This document shows, one piece after another, positions 24,949-33,907 of a stretch of DNA of 64,000 bases. The DNA is taken from the NCBI GenBank assembly GCA_040774885.1, contig JAXGTO010000004.1, positions 1 to 64,000 on the forward strand. Direction: 5' to 3'. Below the pieces are notes generated by a model. It ran no database searches. It saw nothing but the letters and a program-made list of their open reading frames with translations, and was not told the origin of the DNA. The stretch comes from JAXGTO01 sp040774885 (lineage in GTDB: Bacteria; Actinomycetota; Coriobacteriia; Coriobacteriales; Eggerthellaceae). How positions within the stretch are numbered: the first letter of the stretch is position 1; every line of letters starts with the position of its first letter. The position numbers and the translations under genes were made by a program.

Positions 24949-26922
24949 CTACATCATGCCTGCCGCAGAAACAGCGGCGATGGCGAATACGACCACGATG
25001 ATGAGCGTGCAGCAAATAGTACCGACGGGAGCGATTTTCGCCTCGCCGAAGATGTCCTCCAAATACCAATTGCGCTCGGTTGCCTCGATGGGCTTGGACA
25101 AAGCGCTCTGGAACACGCGCTTGTCGTTATCGATGCTCACACCAGATAGATACACCTGGGCCTTGCGCGTTTTGCCAGATCGCTTGAGGCCGAACATGAT
25201 CACAGCGAACACAACGATGGAAAGCAGGCTGCATAGCCACAGTGTCGTATCGGCGACCGGAAGCAGATTGTTGTTGAGCACCAGATCGACGGACGAGGTG
25301 ACGGGCGCTGCGGCGAACACGCTTGCCCCGAACACGCTTTGGATATAGGGAACAACGCAATACTGTGAGATCAGCGGCAGGAATACGCAGGCGGCGATTA
25401 GAAGACCTGCCATGAGACCCGTGGCCACCCATTCGCTTTTATGGACGGAAATCTCGACGTCTTGCTGCTTGGATGCGATGCCTGAGAGCTTGCCGAGCCA
25501 TTTGGCCCAGAACATGAACGTTGCAGCGCTGCCGAACGCCAACAAGATAAGAAGCGCAACCTGCTGAGTGTCTGCGAACGAGACAAGCGTTGCCCATTTG
25601 GAGATGAGCATGCCGAACGGAGCGATGAACATGCCCATGATTCCCAGCATCATCAAGCGCGCCAGTTTGGGCATGCGCTCGAACAGCAAGTCCATGTCTT
25701 CGATGTTGCGGCTTCCTATATGATGCTCGGCTGTGCCGACGCACAGGAACAGGAGGCTCTTGGCGATGGCGTGGAACAGGATGAGGAAGCAAGCAGCCCA
25801 GACGGCCTCAGGTGTTCCCACGCCGGCGCAAGCAACAATCAGGCCAAGATTCGCAATGGTCGAATAGGCAAGCACGCGCTTGGCGTTGGATTGGCTGATT
25901 GCCATGAAGCTGCACAAGCAGAACGTGATGCCACCTACCAGAATAACCATGAGCGAAGGAGCCATGCTCACAGCGAACAACGGGCTCAACTTGACCAACA
26001 AGAACACGCCGGCCTTGACCATGGTAGAAGAATGCAGCAACGCACTGGTGGGTGTAGGAGCAACCATTGCGCCCAACAGCCATGTGTGAAACGGCATCTG
26101 CGCAGCTTTCGTGATGCCGGCAAATGCCAAGCAAGCCAACGGAAACACAACAAGCGCAGGGAACATCTGCCCCATAGCCAGGAATTCGTCGAATGAGAGG
26201 GTGCCCAAAACGATGGCGCTCGCATACAAAGCCGCCACAAAGGCGATTCCGCCTGCGATATTCATGATGATCTGCCTGAACGCATTGCGAATGGCCTCAT
26301 CGGTCTTGGTAAAGCCGATGAGCAGGAAGCTGCACACCGTGGTGACTTCCCAGGCGGTGAACATCCACGTCATGTTATTGGAGAACACGATTGCGAACAT
26401 CGCAGAAAGGAAGAGGAACATGATGGCGAAGAACAACGGCCGGCGATCCTTCTGGTCAGCGTGCTGCTTCTGGAAATCTTCCATATAGCCCAGCGCATAT
26501 ACGCAGATACCGCTGCCGATGATGCCGATGATGAAAGCCATGAGCAACGAAAGCGAATCAAAGTACAAACCGACTTCGACTTCCACGGTATGGGCGAAAC
26601 CGAACTCGAAAACCAGCGAGGCAACCAATTGGATGGCGGCAAGGACCACGGCCCAGATGTTCTTGTAGCGAACGCCGTAGCCAATGACGATTACACCGAT
26701 TGCCAAGCTCACCGCCAAGCACAAATAATCGACGCCAACAGAGGAGAACTTCAGATACACCCCCGATGTGCCGAGATTGGTCACGCACAAAACCAAAGTG
26801 CCCGCAGCTATTGCGGCTGCGCCGACACTTACGATCACATTGCGCGCGGCATTGTTCTTGACGCATAACAGCACCAGGGCCAATATCGCGGGAAACACGA
26901 TCAAGAAGCCGATCATTTCCAC
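24949..26922 (-). CDS. echA: Ech hydrogenase subunit A (NuoL/Mrp-like proton pump)
   Basis: Large antiporter-like membrane subunit that couples electron transfer to ion movement. It has about 657 residues and some 15-17 transmembrane helices; the proton-translocation core TWEVTTVCSFLLIGF-like segment (MFTAWEVTTVCSFLLIG) and FAGITKAAQMPFHTWLLGAM, then PTPTSALLHSSTMVKAG, are classic. I start at GTG 26922, which has GGAG eight bases upstream; ATG 26916 is two codons further in. It is the first gene of the six-gene operon. The 237-base region upstream contains a small CGCCGA/TCGGCG hairpin (27038-27053) but no clear promoter. Confidence 0.9.
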   Translation of the reverse strand: MEMIGFLIVFPAILALVLLCVKNNAARNVIVSVGAAAIAAGTLVLCVTNLGTSGVYLKFSSVGVDYLCLAVSLAIGVIVIGYGVRYKNIWAVVLAAIQLVASLVFEFGFAHTVEVEVGLYFDSLSLLMAFIIGIIGSGICVYALGYMEDFQKQHADQKDRRPLFFAIMFLFLSAMFAIVFSNNMTWMFTAWEVTTVCSFLLIGFTKTDEAIRNAFRQIIMNIAGGIAFVAALYASAIVLGTLSFDEFLAMGQMFPALVVFPLACLAFAGITKAAQMPFHTWLLGAMVAPTPTSALLHSSTMVKAGVFLLVKLSPLFAVSMAPSLMVILVGGITFCLCSFMAISQSNAKRVLAYSTIANLGLIVACAGVGTPEAVWAACFLILFHAIAKSLLFLCVGTAEHHIGSRNIEDMDLLFERMPKLARLMMLGIMGMFIAPFGMLISKWATLVSFADTQQVALLILLAFGSAATFMFWAKWLGKLSGIASKQQDVEISVHKSEWVATGLMAGLLIAACVFLPLISQYCVVPYIQSVFGASVFAAAPVTSSVDLVLNNNLLPVADTTLWLCSLLSIVVFAVIMFGLKRSGKTRKAQVYLSGVSIDNDKRVFQSALSKPIEATERNWYLEDIFGEAKIAPVGTICCTLIIVVVFAIAAVSAAGMM

Positions 26923-27159
26923 GTCGTCCACTCCTTTGCAGAATCTTCGCTCGGGATACAAAAATGGCGGCCCACGGGACGCCGCAGTCAATATATCTTA
27001 AATGGGAGCGCAGGCGTGCAAATAAGCCATTCGCAATCGCCGAATAATCGGCGGACGGCAAAACGGATGCGTCCCTCCAGCTGTCAAAGGACGATATAGG
27101 CCGTGGACGGTTTTGCTCACACGAACAGGTAATTCAGTAACATCTGAGTATTGGGAGAT

Positions 27160-27804
27160 TCAAGCGCGGTGTTGACCCATCAGCAGAACTCCCGTGGTGG
27201 AATCATCGAGCTTATCGAGAAAAAGAGCCCCGTCTTCGGGGGTGCCGGCAACCGACCCATAATGCGTGGGAACGGCATAGTGCGGACGGATGGATTTGAC
27301 CAGATCCGCCGCTTCGGCAGCATCCATGGTATAGGTGCCCCCTACCGGCAAAAGCGCTACGTCGCAATCTACATCGCGTGCCTGCGGCGTGTTGTCCGTG
27401 TCGCCTGAAACATAGTAGCGCGTCCCATCAAGATCCACCGTATAGCCCACCCATCCATTGGATTTCGGATGGAACGGCTTTGCGAGGTTGTAAGCGGCGA
27501 TCGCCTGTATCGAAACACCCTCTATGCCAATGCTTTCACCAGGCTCTACGAAATCAACGAGCTCAGAATCGACGCGCAGCCGGCCAACATCTTCCCTCAT
27601 CGAAGCCGGCAGAAGATATCGGGTGCCGGCGTTGGCAACACGTCGAATATCATCTGGGCTGAAATGATCGTAATGAGCGTGAGTTATGAACACGATGTCT
27701 GCGTCGTGATACTCATGATGCAGATCATAGGGGTCGAACCACAGAGTTTTAGAACCGACGATGCGGATAGCGCTATGGGTAGGCAGCGATATCTGTTCAA
27801 GCAT
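27160..27804 (-). CDS. Metallo-beta-lactamase-fold hydrolase (UPF0173-like)
   Basis: A 214-residue putative metal-dependent hydrolase of unknown substrate. It has the zinc motif THAHYDHF (near residue 40), a downstream SGDTD with the bridging aspartate and a C-terminal PTHYGS histidine. Short single-domain enzymes of this kind include UlaG-like lactonases and UPF0173 members. It starts 12 bases after crcB, so the two are probably co-transcribed. Nothing in the context fixes a substrate. Confidence 0.82.
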   Translation of the reverse strand: MLEQISLPTHSAIRIVGSKTLWFDPYDLHHEYHDADIVFITHAHYDHFSPDDIRRVANAGTRYLLPASMREDVGRLRVDSELVDFVEPGESIGIEGVSIQAIAAYNLAKPFHPKSNGWVGYTVDLDGTRYYVSGDTDNTPQARDVDCDVALLPVGGTYTMDAAEAADLVKSIRPHYAVPTHYGSVAGTPEDGALFLDKLDDSTTGVLLMGQHRA

Positions 27805-27816
27805 TGAGAACCTCCT

Positions 27817-28209
27817 TTATGCAGCAATGAAACGCAGCGTGATCCATTGCGACAGCATAAGACCGGCGATGCAGGAGACAAGGGTGATGGCAACATACGC
27901 GAAGGCGACCATCCAGCTACCATCCTGCATGAGCTGCGTCGTTTCAAGCGCAAGGGTCGACAGCGTTGTGAAGCCGCCGCACAGACCCACGCGAAGCAAG
28001 ATCATTGCCTGCGGATTGAGATTGAACTGCCCGGCGCCAAGAGCCGCAAGCACTCCCATGACCAAACATCCTATGAAGTTGATCAGCAACGTAAGAAATG
28101 GAAAACCGTTTGCAGGGGCAAACGGAATCAAGGTGAACAGGTAACGAGCCATGGCGCCCAAAGCGCCACCAGCACCTACGCAAAGAAAATTGACAAGCAG
28201 TTCAGGCAT
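27817..28209 (-). CDS. crcB: Fluoride exporter CrcB/FluC
   Basis: Small four-helix membrane protein that forms dimeric fluoride channels. It has 130 residues, with GGALGAMARYLF near the N-terminus, NFIGCLVMGVL as the second helix and GLCGGFTTLSTLALET as the channel-lining phenylalanine/threonine region. Start ATG 28209 follows AAAGGCGC; the open frame extends upstream without homology. No fluoride riboswitch was recognised in the short leader. Only one copy is present, implying a homodimer. Confidence 0.9.
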   Translation of the reverse strand: MPELLVNFLCVGAGGALGAMARYLFTLIPFAPANGFPFLTLLINFIGCLVMGVLAALGAGQFNLNPQAMILLRVGLCGGFTTLSTLALETTQLMQDGSWMVAFAYVAITLVSCIAGLMLSQWITLRFIAA

Positions 28210-28272
28210 GGAAGATGCGCCTTTCAACGGACGAGACACGTATAGTCTAGCGCAACGAGGACCCTGGCGTTC

Positions 28273-28278
28273 TATAAT
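28273..28278 (+). promoter_or_regulatory. -10 element of the sirtuin gene (probable leaderless transcript)
   Basis: A perfect TATAAT ends six bases before the ATG at 28285, so transcription would start at or next to the start codon. No Shine-Dalgarno is present between them. No good -35 was seen. Confidence 0.55.
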
Positions 28279-28284
28279 CGACGT

Positions 28285-29031
28285 ATGGATGCAGTAAACG
28301 ATATTGCCACTTTTCGATCTTGGATAGAAGCTTGCCCCAAGGACGGGCTGGTGTTTTTCGGCGGAGCAGGCGTTTCCACAGAAAGCGGTATACCCGATTT
28401 CCGCAGCGCACGGGGCATCTACAACCAAGACTATCCCTGGTCACCCGAGACTATCGTAAGTCATTCGTTTTTCATGGAGCACACCGACATCTTCTATCGC
28501 TTCTATCGAAGCAAAATGGTATTCCCCGCAGCAAAGCCCAACATAACCCATCGTAAGCTGGCAGAATTGGAACAGGTGGGGATCTTGGGAGCCGTTGTTA
28601 CGCAGAATATCGATGGTTTGCACCAATTAGCTGGCTCGAAAAAAGTGTTTGAACTGCATGGGAGCATTCATCGCAACACCTGCATGGATTGCAGAAAACA
28701 ATTCGGCCTATCGGCGATACTCCAAGAAAGCCCTCTATTGGACAGCGATGGCATACCCCATTGCGATAGTTGCGGAGGCATCATCAAACCCGATGTGGTC
28801 CTTTATGAAGAACCGCTTGACGACGACGTCACAACATCGGCGATAGAGGCGATCGAGCATGCTTCCATGCTGGTGATAGGCGGAACTTCTTTGGCCGTGT
28901 ATCCTGCCGCTGGTATGATCGGCTATTTCAGAGGCAGCCACCTGGCAATCATCAACCGCACCCCCACCCCGCTCGACCGGAAAGCCGATCTATGCCTTGC
29001 GTGCGATTTGGGGAAAGCATTCGATTGGTAG
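28285..29031 (+). CDS. NAD-dependent protein deacylase (sirtuin, CobB-like)
   Basis: Removes acyl groups from protein lysines using NAD. The protein has 248 residues: Rossmann signature GGAGVSTESGIPDFRSARGI, catalytic histidine in TQNIDGLHQLAG and FELHGSIH, and a zinc ribbon formed by CMDC and CDSCGG. IKPDVVLYEEPL is the usual cofactor-loop sequence. The gene is divergent from crcB; its TATAAT box lies six bases upstream of the ATG with no ribosome-binding site, suggesting a leaderless mRNA, as is common in Actinobacteria. Confidence 0.93.
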   Translation: MDAVNDIATFRSWIEACPKDGLVFFGGAGVSTESGIPDFRSARGIYNQDYPWSPETIVSHSFFMEHTDIFYRFYRSKMVFPAAKPNITHRKLAELEQVGILGAVVTQNIDGLHQLAGSKKVFELHGSIHRNTCMDCRKQFGLSAILQESPLLDSDGIPHCDSCGGIIKPDVVLYEEPLDDDVTTSAIEAIEHASMLVIGGTSLAVYPAAGMIGYFRGSHLAIINRTPTPLDRKADLCLACDLGKAFDW

Positions 29032-29043
29032 CAAAGAGCGCCT

Positions 29044-30225
29044 TCAGCTTTCCTGGTAAAAAGCATAGGCGTTCTTCGTCGTGTGCTTGACGTTGTAGAG
29101 GGCACGATCCGCCCGGTTGTAGAGGATATCGAAATCGATGTCATCAGGAAGCGTTGCGAAAACAGCACCGATGCTTATTTGCAACGGGATAGACCCATCG
29201 CCGATGGTGCAGCGCCCGACCCGTTCCATGAATGAACTGATTTTGGGCTCGATTGCTTCGCGGCTGGTAACCATGGGAAGGAAAGCAACGAATTCATCAC
29301 CGCTCAATCGCCCGATGATATCACTCGATCTGAAGTGATCGCGCAATGCCTGCGCAACCCACTTTATGGCATGGTCGCCTTCAGGATGACCGCACATGTC
29401 ATTGATCCGCTTGAGATCGTCCACATTGACGATCATGAACAAACCTCCTGATTGTTCGGATGCCTCACCCGCCCTGCGTTGCAAGGATCGGCGAACACCG
29501 GCTCTATTGAGCAATCCCGTCATGCTGTCGGTTTCGACTTTTTCAGAAAGCCGATTGAAGGTGTCGGCAGTGCGTTTGTTCTCAATGAAGAAATAGTCGA
29601 CAAGCAAAACGACGGCATAGGCCGGATACATGGTGAGCCATCCTGGCAAACTGGTTTGCAAGATCATCCCCACAAGAAGCGCCACGGGTAAAATCCCAGA
29701 AATAATGGCCATCTGACCTGCTGGAAATTTTTTACGAGACCTTACGACGTACACCAAGAAGATGAAAGCGATTATGAAGAAATAAACCATCTGAATGCCG
29801 AATAAGGGACCATGGACATAAGCCCCATCAGCAGAAATGGAATATATTGAGCCGGAAAAGAGATTCCACACGACCACGAACACCCAAGCGATGCAGGGTA
29901 TAGACATAGTCCAAGCATCTTTGCGAATACGGGATTCGTCGGTTTCGGCAACGGAGACGGTGTAGCAAAGCCATGTGAAGCAAGGCAAAGCGATGAAGGC
30001 GTAATACAAGAAGAATGCAATCACAATGCACAATGTGGGTACGCCGGGAAATTCAACGAGAGTGTCAACCACTATTTCAAGCAAGCAGCAGAATATCGCC
30101 GAGACAACGCACGCCAGCAACATACGGTCTTGAACGTCATGGCGGGAATAATGAGAGCGAAAATCGAAAAGCAGCACGAAAAGGAACGCAAGGCTTATAA
30201 GAATCGCATCGTAATGGTAATACAT
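29044..30225 (-). CDS. Membrane diguanylate cyclase (GGDEF domain)
   Basis: Synthesises cyclic di-GMP. It has 393 residues: an N-terminal membrane sensor of about six to seven helices (residues 1-215) followed by a GGDEF domain. The active-site signature is SGDEF in GRLSGDEFVAFL, an accepted variant, and an allosteric I-site RSSD sits five residues upstream (RSSDIIGRLSGDEF), so product inhibition is likely. ATG 30225 follows GGAAGGAAGG. It converges on the sirtuin gene. No EAL or HD-GYP partner lies in the window. Confidence 0.9.
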   Translation of the reverse strand: MYYHYDAILISLAFLFVLLFDFRSHYSRHDVQDRMLLACVVSAIFCCLLEIVVDTLVEFPGVPTLCIVIAFFLYYAFIALPCFTWLCYTVSVAETDESRIRKDAWTMSIPCIAWVFVVVWNLFSGSIYSISADGAYVHGPLFGIQMVYFFIIAFIFLVYVVRSRKKFPAGQMAIISGILPVALLVGMILQTSLPGWLTMYPAYAVVLLVDYFFIENKRTADTFNRLSEKVETDSMTGLLNRAGVRRSLQRRAGEASEQSGGLFMIVNVDDLKRINDMCGHPEGDHAIKWVAQALRDHFRSSDIIGRLSGDEFVAFLPMVTSREAIEPKISSFMERVGRCTIGDGSIPLQISIGAVFATLPDDIDFDILYNRADRALYNVKHTTKNAYAFYQES

Positions 30226-30392
30226 GCCGAAGCCTTCCTTCCCCGTGCCATGCCCTGCTAGAAGCGCCGTGCCTCTAAACCAGCGAAAAACACCGAGCGT
30301 CTAAAAAGATTTTACACCAACAGCGCCTACGGCCGCGCAGGTGGCTTCTCATCAAACGTCTAACAGGTTAGCGACCAGGGCAAGATTCGATC

Positions 30393-30719
30393 TCATTTTC
30401 TGCCGTACAGCAGATGGCGAATGGCCATTATGGGGTGGTGCCAAAGCATTCTCGGCCCGCTATAGCGCATCACGCAGCTTATACGTTGCTTCATTCGAGG
30501 CGCATAGCAGGGAGTCGGGCATGCTCCGCAAAAAGGTTTATCAGGGCGCTTGCGACAATGAGCAACGCGTTCATGGCAATACTCCATGAGCTCCCGGCAC
30601 TGAGGACACGGAGTCTCTTCCCCGACATGATTCCCTTTGCAATACAAGGAGATCATCGTGTCAACGATAACTTGCTCCTCATCGGCAGAAAGATGAGGTG
30701 ATTTGACTTGACCATCCAT
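30393..30719 (-). CDS. YgbA-like protein (nitrous oxide-stimulated promoter family), copy 1
   Basis: A 108-residue cysteine-rich protein of the YgbA_NO family, which in enterobacteria is induced by nitric oxide. Visible: the N-terminal helix EEQVIVDTMISLYC, CPQCRELMEYCHERVAHC, the signature CGACPTPCYAPRMKQRISCV and MRYSGPRMLWHHPIMAI. Four to six conserved cysteines suggest metal binding. It lies just beyond the 3' end of the dsr operon (66 bases after dsrN, same strand) and may be read through from it. A diverged paralogue flanks the other end of the dsr island (53508-53855). Confidence 0.8.
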   Translation of the reverse strand: MDGQVKSPHLSADEEQVIVDTMISLYCKGNHVGEETPCPQCRELMEYCHERVAHCRKRPDKPFCGACPTPCYAPRMKQRISCVMRYSGPRMLWHHPIMAIRHLLYGRK

Positions 30720-30785
30720 GCTCTTCAGACATCCCGTCTCCGTTGGTTGCCGCCACGAAAACGAAGGATAACAAGAAGAATGCCA

Positions 30786-32192
30786 TTATCGAAGGGAAGC
30801 ACGATAATCGCACGCAGCAGCCACGAAGCCTTCTGCCCATTCAGGCGAAGAAATCGCATTGACGTGAGCATAGCTGGCAACAGTACGACCTCGGCACACT
30901 CCGTCAAGCGAATCGGCTATGCCGCGACCCCGTTGGTTTTCATAAGCGAAATGCAAATCATCGGAAGCATTGAGTACCTTGGAGTGGTGATGCTCATGGC
31001 CCTTGAGGACAGTGCCGGCTGGAAGCCAGGGATGGTCTTCACGTGCCATGACAATGGAATAGCCATGGCCTTGACGTTTCGTTTCCATCGCAATATCCAT
31101 ACCGAACGCACCCGCCATTTGATATACGGATCCATCAGTCCAGATGCTGCGCGCAAGATACATGAGCCCGCCGCATTCTGCACAGCAGGCAATGCCCGCT
31201 TCGATCGCTTTGCGAACACTTGCTCGAAAACCCTCGTTTGCCTGGAGCTCGTCGGCAAATACCTCAGGAAAGCCGCCACCGATATAAAGACCTGAAATAT
31301 CATCGGGCAAAGAAGCGTCTTTAAGGCTGTCAACGTAGACGAGCTCTGCACCTGCCTGCTCAAGCGATGCCAGATTCTCTGGGTAGTAGAAACTGAATGC
31401 GCGGTCCCGCACCACGGCGATCTTGACCGGATTTCCATCGATAAGCGAGTTGCGTGCGGTTATGGCGGAGGCGCCGTATGGCAGAGGATCTGCCGATGAG
31501 GCGATATCCATAAGCACATCGATGTCCACGTACTCTTCTACGATACGAGCCATTTCATCGGCAAAAGAATCGCGATAGTCGCTCTCAACGCTCGTTACCA
31601 GGCCCAGATGGCGATCGGGAATCTTCATCTGGGGGTTTTCGGGGATGGCGCCGAGAACAGGAATTCCGCAGTATCGCTCAATAGATTGCCGCATTATATT
31701 CTCATGGCGTTTGCCGCGATAGCGATTGAGAATGACTCCTTCGATGCGGACCGACGGATCGAACTGGATGAAGCCCATGACGATTGCAGCAACCGAACGC
31801 GTCATACGCGTAACATCGATTACTAAAATCACAGGAGTAGCTGTCTGCTTTGCAACCTCTGCCGATGAACTGCTTCCGTCAACATCCATTCCATCGAACA
31901 GGCCCATAGCGCCTTCAAGCAGGCCTATTTGGGCACCGTCAGAAGCATCATGGATGACATTGCGAATGGTATCGGCATCCATGAAAAAGCAGTCGAGGTT
32001 TCTGCTTTGCCGACGAGCGGCCACTCCGTGCCAACCAGGGTCGATGTAGTCAGGTCCTTTTTTGAACGGCTGAACGGGCACGCCTCGTTTTTCAAGCGCG
32101 CGAAGGATACCGATGACAACGACGGTTTTGCCGCTTTTGCCATGTGGCGCACCGATCATCACGCGTGGAAGCACAAGATCCTGTTCTGCCAT
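30786..32192 (-). CDS. dsrN: DsrN: cobyrinate a,c-diamide synthase-like siroheme amidase
   Basis: Glutamine-dependent amidotransferase of the CbiA/CobB family, 468 residues. The N-terminal ATPase domain has APHGKSGKTVVVIGIL (P-loop) and FKKGPDYIDPGWH; the C-terminal class I glutaminase-like domain has GLYIGGGFPEVFADEL and the nucleophile in CCAECGGLMYLA. The sequence alone fits CbiA. Its place directly downstream of dsrC in a dsr operon indicates DsrN, which amidates siroheme to the siroamide found in DsrAB. No other cobalamin-ring genes surround it. ATG 32192 follows GGGGAGG. Confidence 0.82.
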   Translation of the reverse strand: MAEQDLVLPRVMIGAPHGKSGKTVVVIGILRALEKRGVPVQPFKKGPDYIDPGWHGVAARRQSRNLDCFFMDADTIRNVIHDASDGAQIGLLEGAMGLFDGMDVDGSSSSAEVAKQTATPVILVIDVTRMTRSVAAIVMGFIQFDPSVRIEGVILNRYRGKRHENIMRQSIERYCGIPVLGAIPENPQMKIPDRHLGLVTSVESDYRDSFADEMARIVEEYVDIDVLMDIASSADPLPYGASAITARNSLIDGNPVKIAVVRDRAFSFYYPENLASLEQAGAELVYVDSLKDASLPDDISGLYIGGGFPEVFADELQANEGFRASVRKAIEAGIACCAECGGLMYLARSIWTDGSVYQMAGAFGMDIAMETKRQGHGYSIVMAREDHPWLPAGTVLKGHEHHHSKVLNASDDLHFAYENQRGRGIADSLDGVCRGRTVASYAHVNAISSPEWAEGFVAAACDYRASLR

Positions 32193-32220
32193 ATTCGCCG
32201 TTCCTCCCCTATTGATAGAA

Positions 32221-32249
32221 CGGACCATCGCGCAAAGCGCGATGGTCCG
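32221..32249 (-). terminator. Strong hairpin between dsrC and dsrN
   Basis: CGGACCATCGCGC / GCGCGATGGTCCG, a perfect 13-bp stem with an AAA loop, 23 bases after the dsrC stop and 28 bases before dsrN. The minus strand continues TTCTATCAATAG, so the U-tract is poor. It may attenuate transcription into dsrN or protect the 3' end of an abundant dsrC mRNA. Confidence 0.6.
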
Positions 32250-32272
32250 CCAGACGCGAAAACCTTTGGTGC

Positions 32273-32587
32273 CTACACGCAACCGGTCGGCTTGAGCAGA
32301 CCGGCGATCTTGCAGGCTCCCTTGCCCGGACCGCTCGGGAACAGCTCGTAGATTTCGGCATTGGACTTGCCGGTATCCTTGAGCATCTTGCGAACCATGG
32401 GGGCCACACCGAATTCTGCGTAGTAATTGCGCAGGTAATCGATGATCTCCCAATGCTCCGGGGTCAAAACGACATCCTCGGTTTCGGCCAGCTTTTCGGC
32501 GACGTCCCTATCCCACTGAGTGGCGTCTTCCAAGAAGCCGTCCTCGTCGAGGGTCACGGAACGATCTCCAACTTGCAACTCTGACAT
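32273..32587 (-). CDS. dsrC: DsrC sulfur-carrier protein
   Basis: Physiological partner of DsrAB: it leaves the reductase as a trisulfide and is reduced by the DsrMKJOP complex. It has 104 residues with the family core TPEHWEIIDYLRNYYAEFG and RKMLKDTG. The C-terminal arm is GACKIAGLLKPTGCV, with both redox cysteines ten residues apart and the last one penultimate, as in true DsrC and unlike single-cysteine TusE. GAGGAGG precedes ATG 32587. An 83-base gap to dsrP contains a TGTTTA-N6-TAAACA dyad (32638-32655), possibly linked to a separate dsrC promoter. Confidence 0.94.
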   Translation of the reverse strand: MSELQVGDRSVTLDEDGFLEDATQWDRDVAEKLAETEDVVLTPEHWEIIDYLRNYYAEFGVAPMVRKMLKDTGKSNAEIYELFPSGPGKGACKIAGLLKPTGCV

Positions 32588-32670
32588 ATTTGCCTCCTCA
32601 CATTGCAACCAAACGGTACTTGCTATGTCCAATCGCCTGTTTAGACGAATAAACAACGATCACGCACACG

Positions 32671-33906
32671 CTATTCTGCGGAAGACGGCTCCTGCAAACG
32701 CGCAGCAGCTTCGTCTTCAAAAGTGGCAGGCGCTTCTTGGGGCCCCTTGGGCTGAGCCAAACGCTCACGAACCCCAATAGCTACCTTGTACAGTATAGTC
32801 AACACAAGCATTCCGATGCCATACACACCGATGATAACCATTATTTCATTAGCGGTGGGAATGTACTCAACGACCTGGTCGAAAGAATTGGGAACAAAAC
32901 CGGAGAGCACCAAGCCCAAGCCTTTGTCCAACCAGCAGGCGAAGAAGACCGACACCAAAGCCACGATAAGCGTCTTATGGTTCTTTCGAAGCTTGGGCAC
33001 CAGAAGCAGGATGATTCCCAAAAATGCCAGGACAACGGCCACCCACATGAACGGAACCAGATTGGAAGCTCCATCCAGTCCGACGAACATGTACTCGAAC
33101 GCAGCTTTCTCAGAAGGAACGTTGCTGTAAAACGCAGTGAACACTTCGCAGACGAAGAAGAAGACGTTGATGATCATGGCATAGCAGACTATTTTGGAAA
33201 GCGAATCGATGGCTTTGTCGCTCGCTTTGAACGAAGTGAGCTTGCGCATGATGAAACACAGCACGATGAGCAACGCAGGACCAGCGGCGAATGCCGAAGA
33301 AAGGAATCGTCCGGCCAAGATGGCGGTCGACCAATATTCACGTCCCGGCAGTCCGCAGAACAGAAATGCAGTGACAGTATGGATGCTGATGGCCAAAGGG
33401 ATGGCGATGTAACTGAGCACCTTGGCCCATTTGGGCGGTGGGCAGCCCTTGCGCTCCGCACCGATGGCCGCCCAGCCGATAAGCAGGTTGACGACGAGAT
33501 ACGAAGAGAGCACCACCATGTCCCAGAAAATCATCGCATGCGGCGTTGCATACAGAATGACGTTCATGATGCGAATGGGTTGGCCAAGGTCGACCAGCAC
33601 GAATAAGATGGCCATAAGCACTGCGGCCACAGCCAAGAACTCGCCGAAAATAATGATTTTGCCGAATTCCTTGTAATCGTGCAGATAGTAAGGGATGGCA
33701 ACCATAACGCCTGAGGCGGCAACGCCCACGAAGAAAGCGAACTGGGCGATATAGAGGCCCCAGCTGACATCACGGCTCATGCCGGTGACTTCGAGGCCGT
33801 TCATGAACTGGTTGGCATACGCCGTGGCGCCGATGGCGATAAGCACCAAAAGGAAGACGATCCAAATCCAATAAGCTTTGGAGCCATGCAGGGCTTTCTC
33901 CAACAT
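32671..33906 (-). CDS. dsrP: DsrP, NrfD-like integral membrane subunit
   Basis: Quinone-interacting membrane subunit of the DsrMKJOP complex. It has 411 residues with ten or so transmembrane helices; NrfD/PsrC features include WGLYIAQFAFFVGVAASGVM near residue 47 and DLGQPIRIMNVILY. The C-terminus is a 40-residue charged tail rich in Glu, Pro and Ala. ATG 33906 lies one base after the dsrO stop. With DsrO and DsrJ it forms the periplasm-facing half of the complex. Confidence 0.92.
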   Translation of the reverse strand: MLEKALHGSKAYWIWIVFLLVLIAIGATAYANQFMNGLEVTGMSRDVSWGLYIAQFAFFVGVAASGVMVAIPYYLHDYKEFGKIIIFGEFLAVAAVLMAILFVLVDLGQPIRIMNVILYATPHAMIFWDMVVLSSYLVVNLLIGWAAIGAERKGCPPPKWAKVLSYIAIPLAISIHTVTAFLFCGLPGREYWSTAILAGRFLSSAFAAGPALLIVLCFIMRKLTSFKASDKAIDSLSKIVCYAMIINVFFFVCEVFTAFYSNVPSEKAAFEYMFVGLDGASNLVPFMWVAVVLAFLGIILLLVPKLRKNHKTLIVALVSVFFACWLDKGLGLVLSGFVPNSFDQVVEYIPTANEIMVIIGVYGIGMLVLTILYKVAIGVRERLAQPKGPQEAPATFEDEAAARLQEPSSAE

Positions 33907-33907
33907 G

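Noticed and set aside
21556..26922. Respiratory complex I (nuo) fragment
   Set aside because: EchE keeps both Ni-binding CxxC motifs and the six-gene order A-F is that of Ech hydrogenase.
28210..28284. Fluoride riboswitch upstream of crcB
   Set aside because: The short divergent region lacks the conserved crcB RNA motif sequences.
30786..32192. Cobalamin biosynthesis gene cbiA
   Set aside because: No other corrin-ring genes are nearby and the gene is the last member of a dsr operon, which favours DsrN; sequence alone cannot separate the two.
32273..32587. TusE (tRNA thiolation) instead of DsrC
   Set aside because: Both C-terminal cysteines are present with ten residues between them, as in DsrC, and the context is dsr.
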